Shown here: piece after piece, positions 15,768 through 24,868 of the stretch | How the letters are laid out: every line of letters starts with the position of its first letter | How positions within the stretch are numbered: position 1 is the first letter of the stretch | Origin: Bacillus sp. 491mf | Lineage (GTDB): Bacteria; Bacillota; Bacilli; Bacillales; Bacillaceae_G | Assembly (NCBI RefSeq): GCF_900112415.1 | Contig: NZ_FOLV01000003.1 | Coordinates: forward strand, 231,195-270,610 | Direction: 5' to 3' | Length of the DNA stretch: 39,416 nt | The notes under the pieces: generated by a model | Databases searched by the model: none | Told to the model about the DNA's origin: nothing | What the model saw: only the letters and a program-made list of their open reading frames with translations | Made by a program: the position numbers and the translations under genes

Positions 15768-16961
15768 ATGCAATATGTATATCCAAATGAAAAAGGTCAT
15801 TACGGTATATACGGAGGGCGTTATGTTCCAGAAACGTTAATGCAGTCTGTTTTAGAGTTAGAGGAAGCGTATAAAGAGGCAATGCAAGATGAATCATTTC
15901 AAAAGCAATTACAACATTATTTACAAACGTATGTCGGCAGAGAAACACCGCTTTATTTTGCAGAAAACCTGACGAAATATTGCGGCGGAGCAAAAATGTA
16001 TTTAAAGCGTGAAGATTTAAACCATACAGGAGCTCACAAAATTAACAACACAATTGGTCAAGCACTTCTTGCGGTGCGAATGGGCAAGAAGAAAGTTGTC
16101 GCAGAAACAGGGGCTGGGCAGCACGGAGTCGCAACAGCAACTGTATGTGCCTTACTAGGCTTAGAATGCGTCATTTTCATGGGAGAAGAGGATGTGCGTC
16201 GTCAAAAGTTAAATGTCTTTCGAATGGAGTTGCTCGGCGCAAAAGTAGAAAGCGTGGCAGCAGGAAGCGGAACATTAAAAGATGCAGTAAACGAGGCGCT
16301 CCGTTACTGGGTTGCACATGTACATGATACGCACTATGTGATGGGGTCTGTTCTTGGACCGCATCCATTCCCGCAAATGGTTCGCGATTTCCAAAGTATA
16401 ATCGGTAAGGAAACGAAAAAACAATATGCAGCGTTAGAGGGGAAATTACCGGAAGCCGTTGTTGCTTGCATTGGTGGCGGCAGTAATGCGATGGGAATGT
16501 TCTATCCATTTGTACAAGATGAAGAGGTTGCACTTTACGGAGTAGAAGCAGCAGGGAAGGGAATTCATACAGAAAAGCATGCCGCAACATTAACGAAAGG
16601 AAAGGTCGGCGTCCTGCACGGATCGATGATGTATATTTTGCAAAATGAAGAAGGACAAATTCAAGAAGCACACTCTATTTCAGCAGGGCTTGATTACCCG
16701 GGAGTTGGTCCAGAACATAGCTTATTAAAAGACATTGGCCGTGTATCGTATCATTCCATTACAGATGAAGAAGCGCTCCATGCCTTTCAGCTATTAACGA
16801 AACAAGAAGGGATTATCCCGGCATTAGAAAGTTCACACGCAGTTGCATATGCACTGAAATTAGCACCTACTATGAAAAGCGATGAAGGACTTGTCATTTG
16901 TTTATCAGGGCGCGGTGATAAAGATGTTGAAAGTATAAAACGATATATGGAAGAGGTGTAA
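15768..16961 (+). CDS. trpB: Tryptophan synthase beta chain
   Basis: 397 residues, PLP enzyme that condenses indole and serine to tryptophan. [10 protein letters not shown] near the N-terminus and [20 protein letters not shown] carry the PLP lysine (Lys91); [16 protein letters not shown] and [12 protein letters not shown] (phosphate-binding loop) follow, with LSGRGDKDV at the end. ATG 15768 sits 8 nt after AAGGAG, which is within the end of trpF; the longer frame from GTG 15759 starts inside the ribosome site. It functions as an alpha2beta2 complex with TrpA. Confidence 0.97.
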   Translation: MQYVYPNEKGHYGIYGGRYVPETLMQSVLELEEAYKEAMQDESFQKQLQHYLQTYVGRETPLYFAENLTKYCGGAKMYLKREDLNHTGAHKINNTIGQALLAVRMGKKKVVAETGAGQHGVATATVCALLGLECVIFMGEEDVRRQKLNVFRMELLGAKVESVAAGSGTLKDAVNEALRYWVAHVHDTHYVMGSVLGPHPFPQMVRDFQSIIGKETKKQYAALEGKLPEAVVACIGGGSNAMGMFYPFVQDEEVALYGVEAAGKGIHTEKHAATLTKGKVGVLHGSMMYILQNEEGQIQEAHSISAGLDYPGVGPEHSLLKDIGRVSYHSITDEEALHAFQLLTKQEGIIPALESSHAVAYALKLAPTMKSDEGLVICLSGRGDKDVESIKRYMEEV

Positions 16962-16964
16962 ATG

Positions 16965-17717
16965 ATGGGAGTAGAGAGAATTGATGCAGCGTTTCAAAAT
17001 GGGGAAAAAGCATTCATCCCGTACGTAATGGGCGGAGATGGCGATTTACAAGAGCAAATTCGTTTTTTAGCCGAAGTCGGGGCGAGTATTATTGAAATTG
17101 GCATCCCGTTTTCTGATCCAGTTGCAGACGGACCAACCATTCAAAGAGCAGGAAAACGAGCGTTAGAAAACGGAACGACATTAGAAGGGATTTTTCAAGA
17201 ACTTGCGGAAGTGAGAAGAGAAGTGCAAATTCCATTTGTACTCATGACCTATTTAAACCCTATTCTAGCATTTGGAAAAGAACGTTTTACCGGGCGCTGC
17301 ATCGAAGCAGGCGTTGATGGGATTATCGTTCCCGATCTTCCATATGAAGAACAAGATATTATTGCACCGCTGCTTTGCGAGGCAAATATTGCCCTTATTC
17401 CGCTTGTAACAGTAACGAGCCCAGTAGAACGAATTCAAAAGATTACAAGTCAATCACAAGGATTTGTCTATGCCGTTACAGTAGCGGGCGTAACGGGAGT
17501 ACGCCGCGACTTTACAAAGGAATTACACACCTACTTAGAAAAGGTGAAAGCACATGTTCAGCTTCCCGTCGTTGCGGGATTCGGTATATCGAAGGCAGAG
17601 CAAATAGAAGACATGACCCGAGTATGCGACGGAGTAGTTGTCGGAAGTAAAGTCATTGAGCTGTTAGAGAATGAAAAACGAGATGAAATTCGTGAGCTGA
17701 TTGCTGCAGTGAAATAA
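16965..17717 (+). CDS. trpA: Tryptophan synthase alpha chain
   Basis: 250 residues, TIM barrel that cleaves indoleglycerol phosphate and channels indole to TrpB. The catalytic Glu and Asp lie in [40 protein letters not shown] and [11 protein letters not shown] follow in order. Two ATGs abut (16962, 16965); GAGGTG is 3 nt from the first and 6 nt from the second, and remembered B. cereus TrpA begins MGVERI, so 16965 is chosen. Relative to that protein the GGDGDLQEQ loop is a few residues shorter. It is the last gene of the operon. Confidence 0.96.
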   Translation: MGVERIDAAFQNGEKAFIPYVMGGDGDLQEQIRFLAEVGASIIEIGIPFSDPVADGPTIQRAGKRALENGTTLEGIFQELAEVRREVQIPFVLMTYLNPILAFGKERFTGRCIEAGVDGIIVPDLPYEEQDIIAPLLCEANIALIPLVTVTSPVERIQKITSQSQGFVYAVTVAGVTGVRRDFTKELHTYLEKVKAHVQLPVVAGFGISKAEQIEDMTRVCDGVVVGSKVIELLENEKRDEIRELIAAVK

Positions 17718-17759
17718 AGGGATTTTGCTAACTCACTTAGGTGCAGATTATGCTGAACG

Positions 17760-17842
17760 GTGTCGAGGCGTCTTTATATTGTGTCGAAGCGCCGATATAT
17801 TGTAAAAAGCGCTGATATATCCTAAAAAGCGCCGATATATGA
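17760..17842 (+). repeat. Short tandem array, four units of 20-21 bp
   Basis: Units share the core GCGCCGATATAT, seen as GCGTCTTTATAT, GCGCCGATATAT, GCGCTGATATAT and GCGCCGATATAT. The GCG triplets fall at 17768, 17789, 17809 and 17829. The first two units start GTGTCGA, the last two TAAAAA. It lies between trpA and the terminator hairpin, with no reading frame. Confidence 0.8.
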
Positions 17843-17857
17843 GTGGACATATAAGAA

Positions 17858-17901
17858 GGAGCTGCTTCCAAAGATATTTACATCTCTTTGGAAGCAGCTC
17901 C
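17858..17901. terminator. Strong bidirectional hairpin after trpA and the DUF4240 gene
   Basis: GGAGCTGCTTCCAAAGA pairs with TCTTTGGAAGCAGCTCC, a 17-bp perfect stem. No long T-run follows on the plus strand; on the minus strand TTCTTATAT follows. It lies between convergent genes. Confidence 0.75.
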
Positions 17902-17906
17902 ATATA

Positions 17907-18464
17907 TTAACCTAATGGATTTTCACCAAAACGTTCCCACAGTTTTGGAAAGCGCTCAGCTAATTCGTCCTCATCTTCTTCCCAGTCAAATTCGATGTCT
18001 TGTTCAAATGATTCATAACCTTTTTCATCGAGTAACGATGAGAATTTCTCCCATATCTCATTATCCCACTCAGTATCTCCTGTTTCTTTTAAACTAAAAG
18101 CTTCAAATCCAGTACTTAACATTTCTTCAAATTCTGGAATAAGCTCTTTCTCTTCATAAAAAGCAGGAATTAAGTTTGCTAGATTTTCAGGATTTTGCAA
18201 AGCAGATTCAAATGTTTCTTTTCCACATGAGATGAGCCAACCTCTAAAATAATCAAATGAATCATCAGAGCATCCGCCTAAAATAATATAAGCTGCTGCC
18301 CATAAAGAGGAAGTGTAAGATTGCTGTAAAGCAGTTTGGAGATGCATTTCATAGTCTGCGATTTCATCTGCAGATTTTACAGCTAATTGCGCTACTAACC
18401 ATTCACTTGTTTCGTCTTTCCCATTCATATCTGAAATCAGTTGCCAAAATTGTTCTTGGTTCAT
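17907..18464 (-). CDS. DUF4240 domain-containing protein
   Basis: 185 residues, soluble and strongly acidic, above all in the last 70 residues. It begins MNQEQFWQLISDMNG and has YTSSLWAAAYIILGGCSDDSFDYFRGWLISCGKE, the signature that I associate with DUF4240, a family of unknown function. ATG 18464 follows AGAGGAG at about 9 nt; the frame extends to 18554 but those 30 residues look non-coding. It stands alone between a terminator and the divergent permease gene. A role as a stand-alone immunity or sensor protein is only a guess. Confidence 0.75.
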   Translation of the reverse strand: MNQEQFWQLISDMNGKDETSEWLVAQLAVKSADEIADYEMHLQTALQQSYTSSLWAAAYIILGGCSDDSFDYFRGWLISCGKETFESALQNPENLANLIPAFYEEKELIPEFEEMLSTGFEAFSLKETGDTEWDNEIWEKFSSLLDEKGYESFEQDIEFDWEEDEDELAERFPKLWERFGENPLG

Positions 18465-18608
18465 TGCTAACACTCCTCTAAAAAATGGTGTTTTTTGTAG
18501 TGTAGCACGTTTTGGATCATTCATCAGATAAATAATTGAACAAAAAACTAACATAAAACGAATTGAATATTCTGTCTTATGTTATATAATATTTTTTAAT
18601 ATGTAAAT

Positions 18609-18638
18609 CGCTGCTATGCACGGCCAGATGCTCTCGCC
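18609..18638 (-). repeat. Partial dispersed repeat, reverse orientation
   Basis: Read on the minus strand, GGCGAGAGCATCTGGCC then GTGCATAGCAGCG matches one arm and loop of the repeat core seen at 4622 and 8927; the second arm has decayed. It sits in the leader of the permease gene. Confidence 0.5.
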
Positions 18639-18708
18639 TTTCAAAAAAGAAAATGGGCTTTATAAACGATCTTTTAAAATTACACCTTACAAGAAACGAG
18701 ATGATAGT

Positions 18709-20205
18709 ATGACAGTAATGTTAGCTCTTATTCCAATCATAATGATTTTCATTTGTTTATTTGTCTTCAAACAAACATCGCTGAAAGCATCGATAATTTC
18801 TTATGTCGTGTGCAGCGGAATTGTTTTACTATCACCGATGTTTCGCTTGCAAATGGGGGAGATTGCCCATGCGACAATAAAGGGTGGTTTAATTTGTTTT
18901 ATCGTTGGATATGTTTTGTTTTTTGGTATTTTTTTATTTCACCTTATGAATAAAATGGGCTATATCGATCAAGTTGCACGTTTTATGGAACATGTTACAC
19001 ATGACCGTTTACTGCAAATGCTCCTCATGTGTTTTGGAATTTGTCCTCTTATTGAATCGGTAAGTGGGTTTGGAATTGGATTTATGGTGGCTGCACCTAT
19101 TTTTCTTTCGCTCGGTTACAGGCCGTTTCAAGCTGTTTTGCTTTCCTTTATCGGCTTATTAGCAAGCTCATGGGGAGCAATGGCAACCGGAACGATTATT
19201 GGCTCTGGGCTTATCAATATGCCTTTAGAACAACTTGGCTCTGGTACGGCTGTATTAAGTGTGCCAATCTTTGCGTATTTTATCATTCTTTCATTATATA
19301 TAGTCGGCGGCTTTGCGGCAGTAAAGCAAAAATGGAAAGAAGCGACTGGTTTTTTTCTATTATTTTCTCTCTCCATCTATTTATCTAGTACATATGTAAG
19401 TGTTGAATTAGCAGGAATTTTAAGTGCGATTGTAACGATAACATTTGGATTTATCGTCATTAAAATGACGGCAAAACAGCAAAAGGAAGTATATTCGGAA
19501 CAGGCAGCTGCTAAGCAGCAGGAGGTTTCCATTTTAAAAATAATTAGCCCGTATTTATTTTTAACAGTCTGCATCTTGCTTTCTCGTCTGATTCCGTCGT
19601 TTCATAGTGCACTGCAATCATATGCAATTATGAACTTGCCATCTTATTCTTACAAACTTGAATTACTGTATTCACCAGGGTTTTGGCTTGGGGTTACATG
19701 TTTATTTACCATCATTTTCTTCCGTATTCCTTCTATTATAATAAAGCAGTCATTATTGCAAACAGTGAAACAATGGATCCCTTTTGCGATTACGACGACA
19801 ATGTTTATTGCGATTTCAGAACTAATGAGTGCAGCAGGAATGCATACCTTATTAGCGGAATCTGCTGGTCATATCTTTGGAATGATGTTTGTGTTCGTTG
19901 CCCCATTTATCGGTGGGATTGGTGGCTTTTTAACGGGAAGTAACGCTGGATCAAATGCGATGTTTATGAGTCTGCAAATGCAAACTGCACAGAACGTAGG
20001 GCTTCCGTGGCAGTTTGTGACAACAGTGCAAAATACGAGTTCTTCTTTTGCGACAATTGCGTGTCCATCACGAATTACACTGGGTGCTTATTTATGTAAC
20101 ATTCCATTTCGGGAAAATGAGCTCTTGAAGAAGACGACACTGATGATTTTTGGTGCTGTGTTAATTGTGGTGGTAGAGGTTTTTGTGTGGCATCTTATTG
20201 TGTAA
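18709..20205 (+). CDS. L-lactate permease family (LctP/LldP) transporter
   Basis: 498 residues with about 12-14 hydrophobic segments. The family signature LIESVSGFGIGFMVAAPIFL (usually EAVSGFGIG) is present, as are SSWGAMATGTIIGSGL and the C-terminal GGIGGFLTGSNAGSNAMF and NTSSSFATIACPSRI. It is a proton-coupled lactate/glycolate-type carrier by family. ATG 18709 is preferred; the ribosome site is weak (GAGATGA). The open frame to 18616 runs into the dispersed repeat. Glu-Ser in place of Glu-Ala in the signature and a divergent N-terminus mean the substrate may differ from lactate. Confidence 0.85.
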   Translation: MTVMLALIPIIMIFICLFVFKQTSLKASIISYVVCSGIVLLSPMFRLQMGEIAHATIKGGLICFIVGYVLFFGIFLFHLMNKMGYIDQVARFMEHVTHDRLLQMLLMCFGICPLIESVSGFGIGFMVAAPIFLSLGYRPFQAVLLSFIGLLASSWGAMATGTIIGSGLINMPLEQLGSGTAVLSVPIFAYFIILSLYIVGGFAAVKQKWKEATGFFLLFSLSIYLSSTYVSVELAGILSAIVTITFGFIVIKMTAKQQKEVYSEQAAAKQQEVSILKIISPYLFLTVCILLSRLIPSFHSALQSYAIMNLPSYSYKLELLYSPGFWLGVTCLFTIIFFRIPSIIIKQSLLQTVKQWIPFAITTTMFIAISELMSAAGMHTLLAESAGHIFGMMFVFVAPFIGGIGGFLTGSNAGSNAMFMSLQMQTAQNVGLPWQFVTTVQNTSSSFATIACPSRITLGAYLCNIPFRENELLKKTTLMIFGAVLIVVVEVFVWHLIV

Positions 20206-20240
20206 AAAAACGCTTCTCTTATAGGAGAAGTGTTTTTGTT
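20205..20240 (+). terminator. Terminator after the permease gene
   Basis: AAAAACGCTTCTC pairs with GAGAAGTGTTTTT around TTATAG and ends in a T-run. Confidence 0.85.
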
Positions 20241-20289
20241 TGTAGAAATATATAACTTCATAGATTAAAAAAGAAAGAGTGAGCATGGA

Positions 20290-20793
20290 ATGAGTATAAA
20301 TTTGCGAGATATTACAAATGAGAATTGGCTAGAGTGTATATTCTTAACGACAAATAAAGAAGATAAACATTTCGTTTGTGAAGAGTTTGTTGCTTCGAAT
20401 GCATTATCATTAGCCCAGTCGAAAATTCAAAAAGGTTGGATTACAAAGGCAATATACAGCGATGAAACAATCGTTGGCTTTACAATGTATGGATATTGTG
20501 AACAATATCATTTTTTTGAAATATGCAGACTTATGATAGATCATAAACATCAAGGAAAAGGGTATGGGAAAACGGCATTATTACAGGTAATCGAAGAGAT
20601 GAGAAAAGATGCGAATTGTAATGAAGTTTTTCTATCTTTTGAACCGAACAATTTCGTTGCAAAACAACTGTATGAAAGCATCGGCTTTGAAGATACAAGC
20701 AGAATGGTTGAGGGGGAGTATTTGTATAAGTTACCATTAAAAGGGATAAACAGCTCTGTAATGACTGATAATTGCAGAAGAGGGGAATTGTAA
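20290..20793 (+). CDS. GNAT acetyltransferase resembling spermidine acetyltransferase BltD
   Basis: 167 residues. The N-terminus MSINLRDITNENWLECIFL and the placing of ALSLAQSKIQKGWITKAIYS resemble BltD-type polyamine acetyltransferases. The acetyl-CoA loop is DHKHQGKGYGKTAL, and FLSFEPNNFVAKQLYESIGF is the usual C-terminal motif B region with the Tyr general acid. The likely reaction is N-acetylation of a polyamine; this is by resemblance only. The start ATG 20290 follows AAAGAGTGAG. The CoA-disulfide reductase gene begins 30 nt after its stop, so they may be co-transcribed. The last ~15 residues (SSVMTDNCRRGEL) look like a ragged extension. Confidence 0.85.
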   Translation: MSINLRDITNENWLECIFLTTNKEDKHFVCEEFVASNALSLAQSKIQKGWITKAIYSDETIVGFTMYGYCEQYHFFEICRLMIDHKHQGKGYGKTALLQVIEEMRKDANCNEVFLSFEPNNFVAKQLYESIGFEDTSRMVEGEYLYKLPLKGINSSVMTDNCRRGEL

Positions 20794-20823
20794 ACGATAG
20801 ATAATGACAGAAGGAGTGATACG

Positions 20824-22158
20824 ATGAAATACGTTATTATAGGCGGAGATGCAGCGGGAATGAGTGCAGCCATGCAAATTGTCCGCAATGACCAAGAAGC
20901 AAATATAATCACTTTAGAAAAAGGTGAAATCTATTCATATGCGCAGTGCGGTCTTCCTTATGCGATAAGCGGAGTCATTGCTTCTACTGAAAAGCTAATT
21001 GCGAGGAGCGTTGATACGTTTCGGAATAAATATCAAACTGATGCGAAAGTGAATCATGAAGTGACACGTGTAGATCCAGCTAGTAAAAAAGTATATGGCA
21101 TACATACACAAACATCAGAACCATTCGAATTCGAATATGATCGTTTATTGATTGCAACGGGAGTGCGTCCAGTTATGCCGAATTGGAAAGGTAGCGACTT
21201 GCAAGGCGTACATCTATTAAAAACGATCCCAGATGCAGAGCGAATTATGGAGACGCTTCAAAATCAAAACGTTGAACATGTTACCATTATTGGCGGCGGG
21301 GCAATTGGTATAGAAATGGCGGAAACATTTGTAGAACTAGGGAAAAAAGTACGTATGATTGAACGAAATGATTATGTCGGTACCGTGTTTGATGGAGACA
21401 TGGCAGCTTATATTCATGAAGAAGCAAAAAAGCATAATATTGAAATTCTGACAAATGAAAATGTGAAATCGTTTCAAGGGAAAGAACAAGTTGAGTTTGT
21501 AGAAACAGATAAAGGAATGTATGAAACAGATCTTGTTTTAGTATCAGTGGGAGTGAAACCGAACACTGATTTTCTAGAAGGAACAGAGATCATCAAAAAT
21601 CCAAAAGGTGCGATCCAAGTTAACGCTTATATGCAAACGAATATAGAAGATATTTATGCGGCAGGAGACTGCGCGACGCAGTACCATATTATAAAAGAAA
21701 AACATGATCATATTCCGCTTGGAACAACGGCAAATAAACAAGGAAGAATTGCCGGACTAAACATGGTGAATAAACGAAGAGCGTTTAAAGGAATCGTCGG
21801 AACAGCGGTTATGAAATTTATGGACATCACATTAGGACGAACGGGTTTAAATGAAAAAGAAGCAGAGCAATTACAAGTACCGTATGAAATTGTAAAAATA
21901 GATTCAACAAACATAGCGGGATATTATCCAAGTAAGAAACCACTTCACTTGAAATTATTGTATCGCAAGGACACAAAGCAATTGTTAGGCGGACAAGTAA
22001 TTGGTGAGCAGGGCGTAGATAAACGAATAGACGTACTAGCAATGGCACTGTTTCATAAAATGACGATTCATGATTTAGAAGACGTGGACTTAAGTTACTC
22101 TCCGCCGTTCAACAGTGTGTGGGATCCGTTGCAGCAAGCAGCGAGAAGGGGAGAATAA
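20824..22158 (+). CDS. cdr: Coenzyme A disulfide reductase (NADPH, FAD)
   Basis: 444 residues, pyridine nucleotide-disulfide oxidoreductase fold. The FAD-binding [10 protein letters not shown] opens the protein; the single active-site Cys42 is in [14 protein letters not shown], the arrangement of CoA disulfide reductases rather than the CxxxxC of glutathione reductase. The NAD(P) site is [14 protein letters not shown] and the second FAD motif is [10 protein letters not shown]. Tyr367 and Tyr425, expected in the partner subunit's active site, are present (AGYYP, LSYSPPF). It keeps CoA-SH reduced, an important low-molecular-weight thiol in Bacillus besides bacillithiol. A rhodanese extension is absent. 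Confidence 0.93.
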   Translation: MKYVIIGGDAAGMSAAMQIVRNDQEANIITLEKGEIYSYAQCGLPYAISGVIASTEKLIARSVDTFRNKYQTDAKVNHEVTRVDPASKKVYGIHTQTSEPFEFEYDRLLIATGVRPVMPNWKGSDLQGVHLLKTIPDAERIMETLQNQNVEHVTIIGGGAIGIEMAETFVELGKKVRMIERNDYVGTVFDGDMAAYIHEEAKKHNIEILTNENVKSFQGKEQVEFVETDKGMYETDLVLVSVGVKPNTDFLEGTEIIKNPKGAIQVNAYMQTNIEDIYAAGDCATQYHIIKEKHDHIPLGTTANKQGRIAGLNMVNKRRAFKGIVGTAVMKFMDITLGRTGLNEKEAEQLQVPYEIVKIDSTNIAGYYPSKKPLHLKLLYRKDTKQLLGGQVIGEQGVDKRIDVLAMALFHKMTIHDLEDVDLSYSPPFNSVWDPLQQAARRGE

Positions 22159-22185
22159 GCATCTCTTTTTTCAAGAGATGCTTTA
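22157..22185. terminator. Terminator between cdr and SUFU gene
   Basis: AAGCATCTCTT pairs with AAGAGATGCTT with T-runs on either side. It is convergent and likely bidirectional. Confidence 0.8.
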
Positions 22186-22192
22186 TTTCTGA

Positions 22193-22852
22193 TTATAAAT
22201 AAGATTTTATTCGTTTCATATCTGTAATTAAATACGGATTATCTTTCTTCATATTCTTAACAAGAATTTCTGCTTTTGTGTAGTCCTCTTTCAGCACTTC
22301 TAATTCTTGTTGTGTAATTCCGACCAATTGCATAAAGTTCACTCTACCATGAACAGTGTCAATTCCTTCTGCCTCAGTATCAGTTACAACTAGTAAAGCA
22401 GTAATAGCAGATTCTACGCCAATATGAAGAGACGTTCCATTTCCTGCCACAAATTGCATTGGCTCAAAGAATCTTTTCTGTGTGCACGTATAGCGAGCAA
22501 GATTAGATAGCATATCAATTGCCCACATACAATCTTCATTCGTATCCTCTTTCAGTTTTATAGTCATTTCATAACCCCAGCGGCTCCATTCACTACCAAA
22601 TGCGTCTACATCTGTGTAAAGCTCCGTCATTCCATACGTTAGTAAATGCTTGTAACCATTTGGAGATTGATAAATACTATAACCATCTAAATATTCGTCT
22701 CCACCAAAAAAGGCCCGTTTATGAAATGTTGTCCCATAATGTGCAGGTTCCTGATTCGGATAAAGTTTATCAAAAACTTCATCAATTGCTTCCCATCCTG
22801 GTGCCCAATCTTCCTGCTCTGATGCCCGTTTTTTATATTCTTCTAAAATCAA
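22193..22852 (-). CDS. Suppressor-of-fused (SUFU) domain protein
   Basis: 219 residues, no signal peptide or membrane segment. The SUFU pattern is readable: GWEAIDEVFDKLYP, then PAHYGTTFHKR, YKHLLTYGMTELY, then SEWSRWGYEMTIKL, the core shared by bacterial SUFU proteins. The start is TTG 22852 after AAGGAGGT (22860-22867). Bacterial SUFU proteins are one of the immunity-protein superfamilies described for polymorphic toxin systems (established knowledge), but many occur alone, as here: no toxin gene is adjacent. It may be an orphan immunity gene. It converges on cdr. Confidence 0.82.
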   Translation of the reverse strand: MILEEYKKRASEQEDWAPGWEAIDEVFDKLYPNQEPAHYGTTFHKRAFFGGDEYLDGYSIYQSPNGYKHLLTYGMTELYTDVDAFGSEWSRWGYEMTIKLKEDTNEDCMWAIDMLSNLARYTCTQKRFFEPMQFVAGNGTSLHIGVESAITALLVVTDTEAEGIDTVHGRVNFMQLVGITQQELEVLKEDYTKAEILVKNMKKDNPYLITDMKRIKSYL

Positions 22853-23263
22853 TTCGTAATACCTCCTTAATCTTGGTAAGTGCGTGCTATTACAATGATA
22901 AAATAATAGAATACTAAGTTCTACTACTCTTCTTTAGCCTTAGGTTATATTTGCTTCTTACCTTATAGGAAAAACGATTCAACCTTGTTGAATGGGTATG
23001 GTCTGCTAAGTATTTTGTCTGAGTTGTCCCTTTTGGGAATCCCCTTCTTCAAAAATCTGTTAGGATTTTAGATAGGGGTAGTTCAATATTCAACTAAACT
23101 GCATTGTTAGTTAAAGAACGATTATATGTGGATTATAACATATTTTCCCACGAATCTTAGCCGTCCACCTAAAAAGTGCAGATGTTAATAGTAACCTCGA
23201 GAAGTGGCAGAGTATTAGACTTGTTCGGAGGTCATTTGCTACATTTAGGAAGAGGTGAAACGA
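22853..23263. other. Gene-free spacer
   Basis: About 400 bp holding the start region of the SUFU gene and the leader of the WGR gene. AACTAA and TTAGTT form a small inverted pair near 23090-23115. No supported reading frame or repeat copy was found. The composition changes towards the WGR gene. Confidence 0.4.
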
Positions 23264-24376
23264 ATGCATAGAATGTTGATAGATAGAGCGAGCGGGAAAA
23301 CTTGGAGTATTCAAAGAAATGATAGCATACTTATCACTTCGACTGGGGGCAGAAAATCTCGGAAGAAGCAGTTTGAGAATGCTGAGCAGGCAGCCAAGCA
23401 GATGGAGAAGGAAATTTGGCAGAGATTGAAGAAAGGCATGATCTATCATAATTTGGAGGTATCGGCAGGAGAACCGGTGCTGCAGCTATATTTGGGAAAG
23501 GGATATACAGGGTTTCTTCCTTTTGTCCCCATACCTGGAACTAATTCATCGTATGTTGGATATGTTATTGGGCAATTTCAGCGAGAAGAGATTTATTTAA
23601 TAGACGAATCCGGAGAGAAACAAGTCGTTTTTGAACTTGGAGAAAATCATCTTGTATATGATATGTACTATTGTCCTCATGCGGGTGAATTGGTATTGAA
23701 TGATTGTCATTCGATAAGAGGATATGAGGTGAAGGGCGGGGAGCTTAAGTCCTATTCAGAACCGCTACATGCTGAATTGACGGTAGGGAATACGCTTTCT
23801 TTATCGAGTGATAGAGTGCTTTGGTATAATGATTCCAAGCTTATTGTGTATGATCTTGTAAAGGAAAAGGTTATCTGTCAGATAGCAGTAAATTGCGAGA
23901 TGTATGGAGGACACAGTACACAGCTATGTGCTGCGCTGTCGCATAGCGGAGATAAGTTCGCTTATTGTACGAATAGTAGGGAAGTAAGAGTATATGATAT
24001 TGCCTCTAGTCAAGAAGTAGTATTGCCCAAATCTATCCATGCTATGACAACAAGGATAATCTTCTCCCCGGATGATCATCTTTTGTTTACTCAGGAGCAA
24101 TACGGGTGTTCGGATTTACTTGTATATGATTGGAAGGCTAAGAAGAAATGCGAGGATTGGCAAATAGGTGAGACTAGGAGTTGTGCGATTCATGCGGGAA
24201 AAGGACTGATAGCTGCTTATAACAGAGGAGCGGTACGACTGTATGACTTTGTAACAAAACGGCATGCAACTACAATCATGATTGAGCACGTGGTGAAATC
24301 TTGCAATATAGCATTCACTGAGGACTATTTGGCTGTTTATACAGATTATGGTTGCTTTAGTCTTTATGCGTTGTAG
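23264..24376 (+). CDS. WGR-like N-terminus fused to WD40-like beta-propeller
   Basis: 370 residues, soluble. Residues ~1-60 resemble a WGR domain: RMLIDRASGKTWSIQRN, then GRKSRKKQFENAEQAAKQME and a KEIWQRLKKGMIY end. WGR domains bind nucleic acid in PARP- and MolR-type proteins. The rest (~85-370) is a chain of short beta repeats such as GYVIGQFQREEIYLIDESGE, VRVYDIASSQEVV, LLVYDWKAKKKCEDW and VRLYDFVTKRH, typical of WD40/YVTN propellers. ATG 23264 lies 8 nt after AAGAGG; GTG 23255 is the longer alternative. Codon use is richer in G/C third positions than its neighbours, which suggests transfer. Function is unknown. Confidence 0.75.
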   Translation: MHRMLIDRASGKTWSIQRNDSILITSTGGRKSRKKQFENAEQAAKQMEKEIWQRLKKGMIYHNLEVSAGEPVLQLYLGKGYTGFLPFVPIPGTNSSYVGYVIGQFQREEIYLIDESGEKQVVFELGENHLVYDMYYCPHAGELVLNDCHSIRGYEVKGGELKSYSEPLHAELTVGNTLSLSSDRVLWYNDSKLIVYDLVKEKVICQIAVNCEMYGGHSTQLCAALSHSGDKFAYCTNSREVRVYDIASSQEVVLPKSIHAMTTRIIFSPDDHLLFTQEQYGCSDLLVYDWKAKKKCEDWQIGETRSCAIHAGKGLIAAYNRGAVRLYDFVTKRHATTIMIEHVVKSCNIAFTEDYLAVYTDYGCFSLYAL

Positions 24377-24384
24377 GGGAGAGA

Positions 24385-24416
24385 CTTCACCTTGCGGAAG
24401 GTTTTGCGAGGTGAAG
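24385..24416 (+). terminator. Hairpin after WGR gene
   Basis: CTTCACCTTGC pairs with GCGAGGTGAAG (one T-G pair). No T-run follows, so it is a weak terminator or only a stem. Confidence 0.45.
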
Positions 24417-24532
24417 CTACGTGCCAGATTCAGTATCCAGCATAGGATTTGTATGAAAACTAGAATGAATTGCTTACGTTAGAATGCCATTTCATTCGTA
24501 TGCAACTTATTCAACGATAGGCTGTGATTGTA

Positions 24533-24571
24533 GGGGAACCGCCAGTATTTTGAAAAAACCCCACGCTAAGC
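24533..24571 (+). repeat. Inverted repeat, left copy
   Basis: GGGGAACCGCCAGTATTTTG continues to CCCCACGCTAAG. It matches the complement of 25671-25708 at roughly four of five positions. The two copies face each other around 1.1 kb. Confidence 0.6.
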
Positions 24572-24631
24572 AAAAAATACAATAAGCTGCCCATATGGAC
24601 AGCTCATTTACATAATTATCGAATTCGGAAG

Positions 24632-24751
24632 TTAATAAGTCTTTAATTTAGTCTCTATATCTACATAAACAAGAAATCCACCTACTGTTACATTGTCGTT
24701 TGATTCGAAGTCAACAAGATATACTTCTTTACGGTCATAGGGTGTTTTTGC
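24632..24751 (-). pseudogene. C-terminal remnant of an unknown protein
   Basis: A 40-codon open frame with no start, ending DRKEVYLVDFES then VTVGGFLVYVDIETKLKTY before a TAA at 24632-24634. The amino-acid pattern (VYLVDF, FLVYVDIETKL) looks like a genuine protein end. The frame is cut upstream by a stop (24752-24754) inside the long hairpin at 24740-24786, so the gene appears to be broken at that insertion. Family not recognised. Confidence 0.5.
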
Positions 24752-24786
24752 CTATCCCCCGAAAAGGGGGATGGGCAAAAACACCC
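24740..24786. repeat. Long near-perfect hairpin element
   Basis: GGGTGTTTTTGCC pairs with GGCAAAAACACCC; one T-G pair separates these arms from ATCCCCC and GGGGGAT, around the loop GAAAA. The total is 21 paired positions in 47 nt. It lies exactly where the remnant reading frame is cut. Confidence 0.8.
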
Positions 24787-24868
24787 AAAAAGGACTAATT
24801 GACTGTAAAAAAGAATAATAAAAAGAAGGTACGTGAAAAGTTTTAAATTTGATGAGAGGTGGAGATTC

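Noticed and set aside
16177-16671. 164-codon minus-strand frame
   Set aside because: Antisense to trpB, which is complete with PLP lysine and phosphate loop.
18616-18708. N-terminal extension of the lactate permease-like protein
   Set aside because: The extension is translated from the partial repeat copy and lacks hydrophobic or conserved features; ATG 18709 begins the first membrane segment region.
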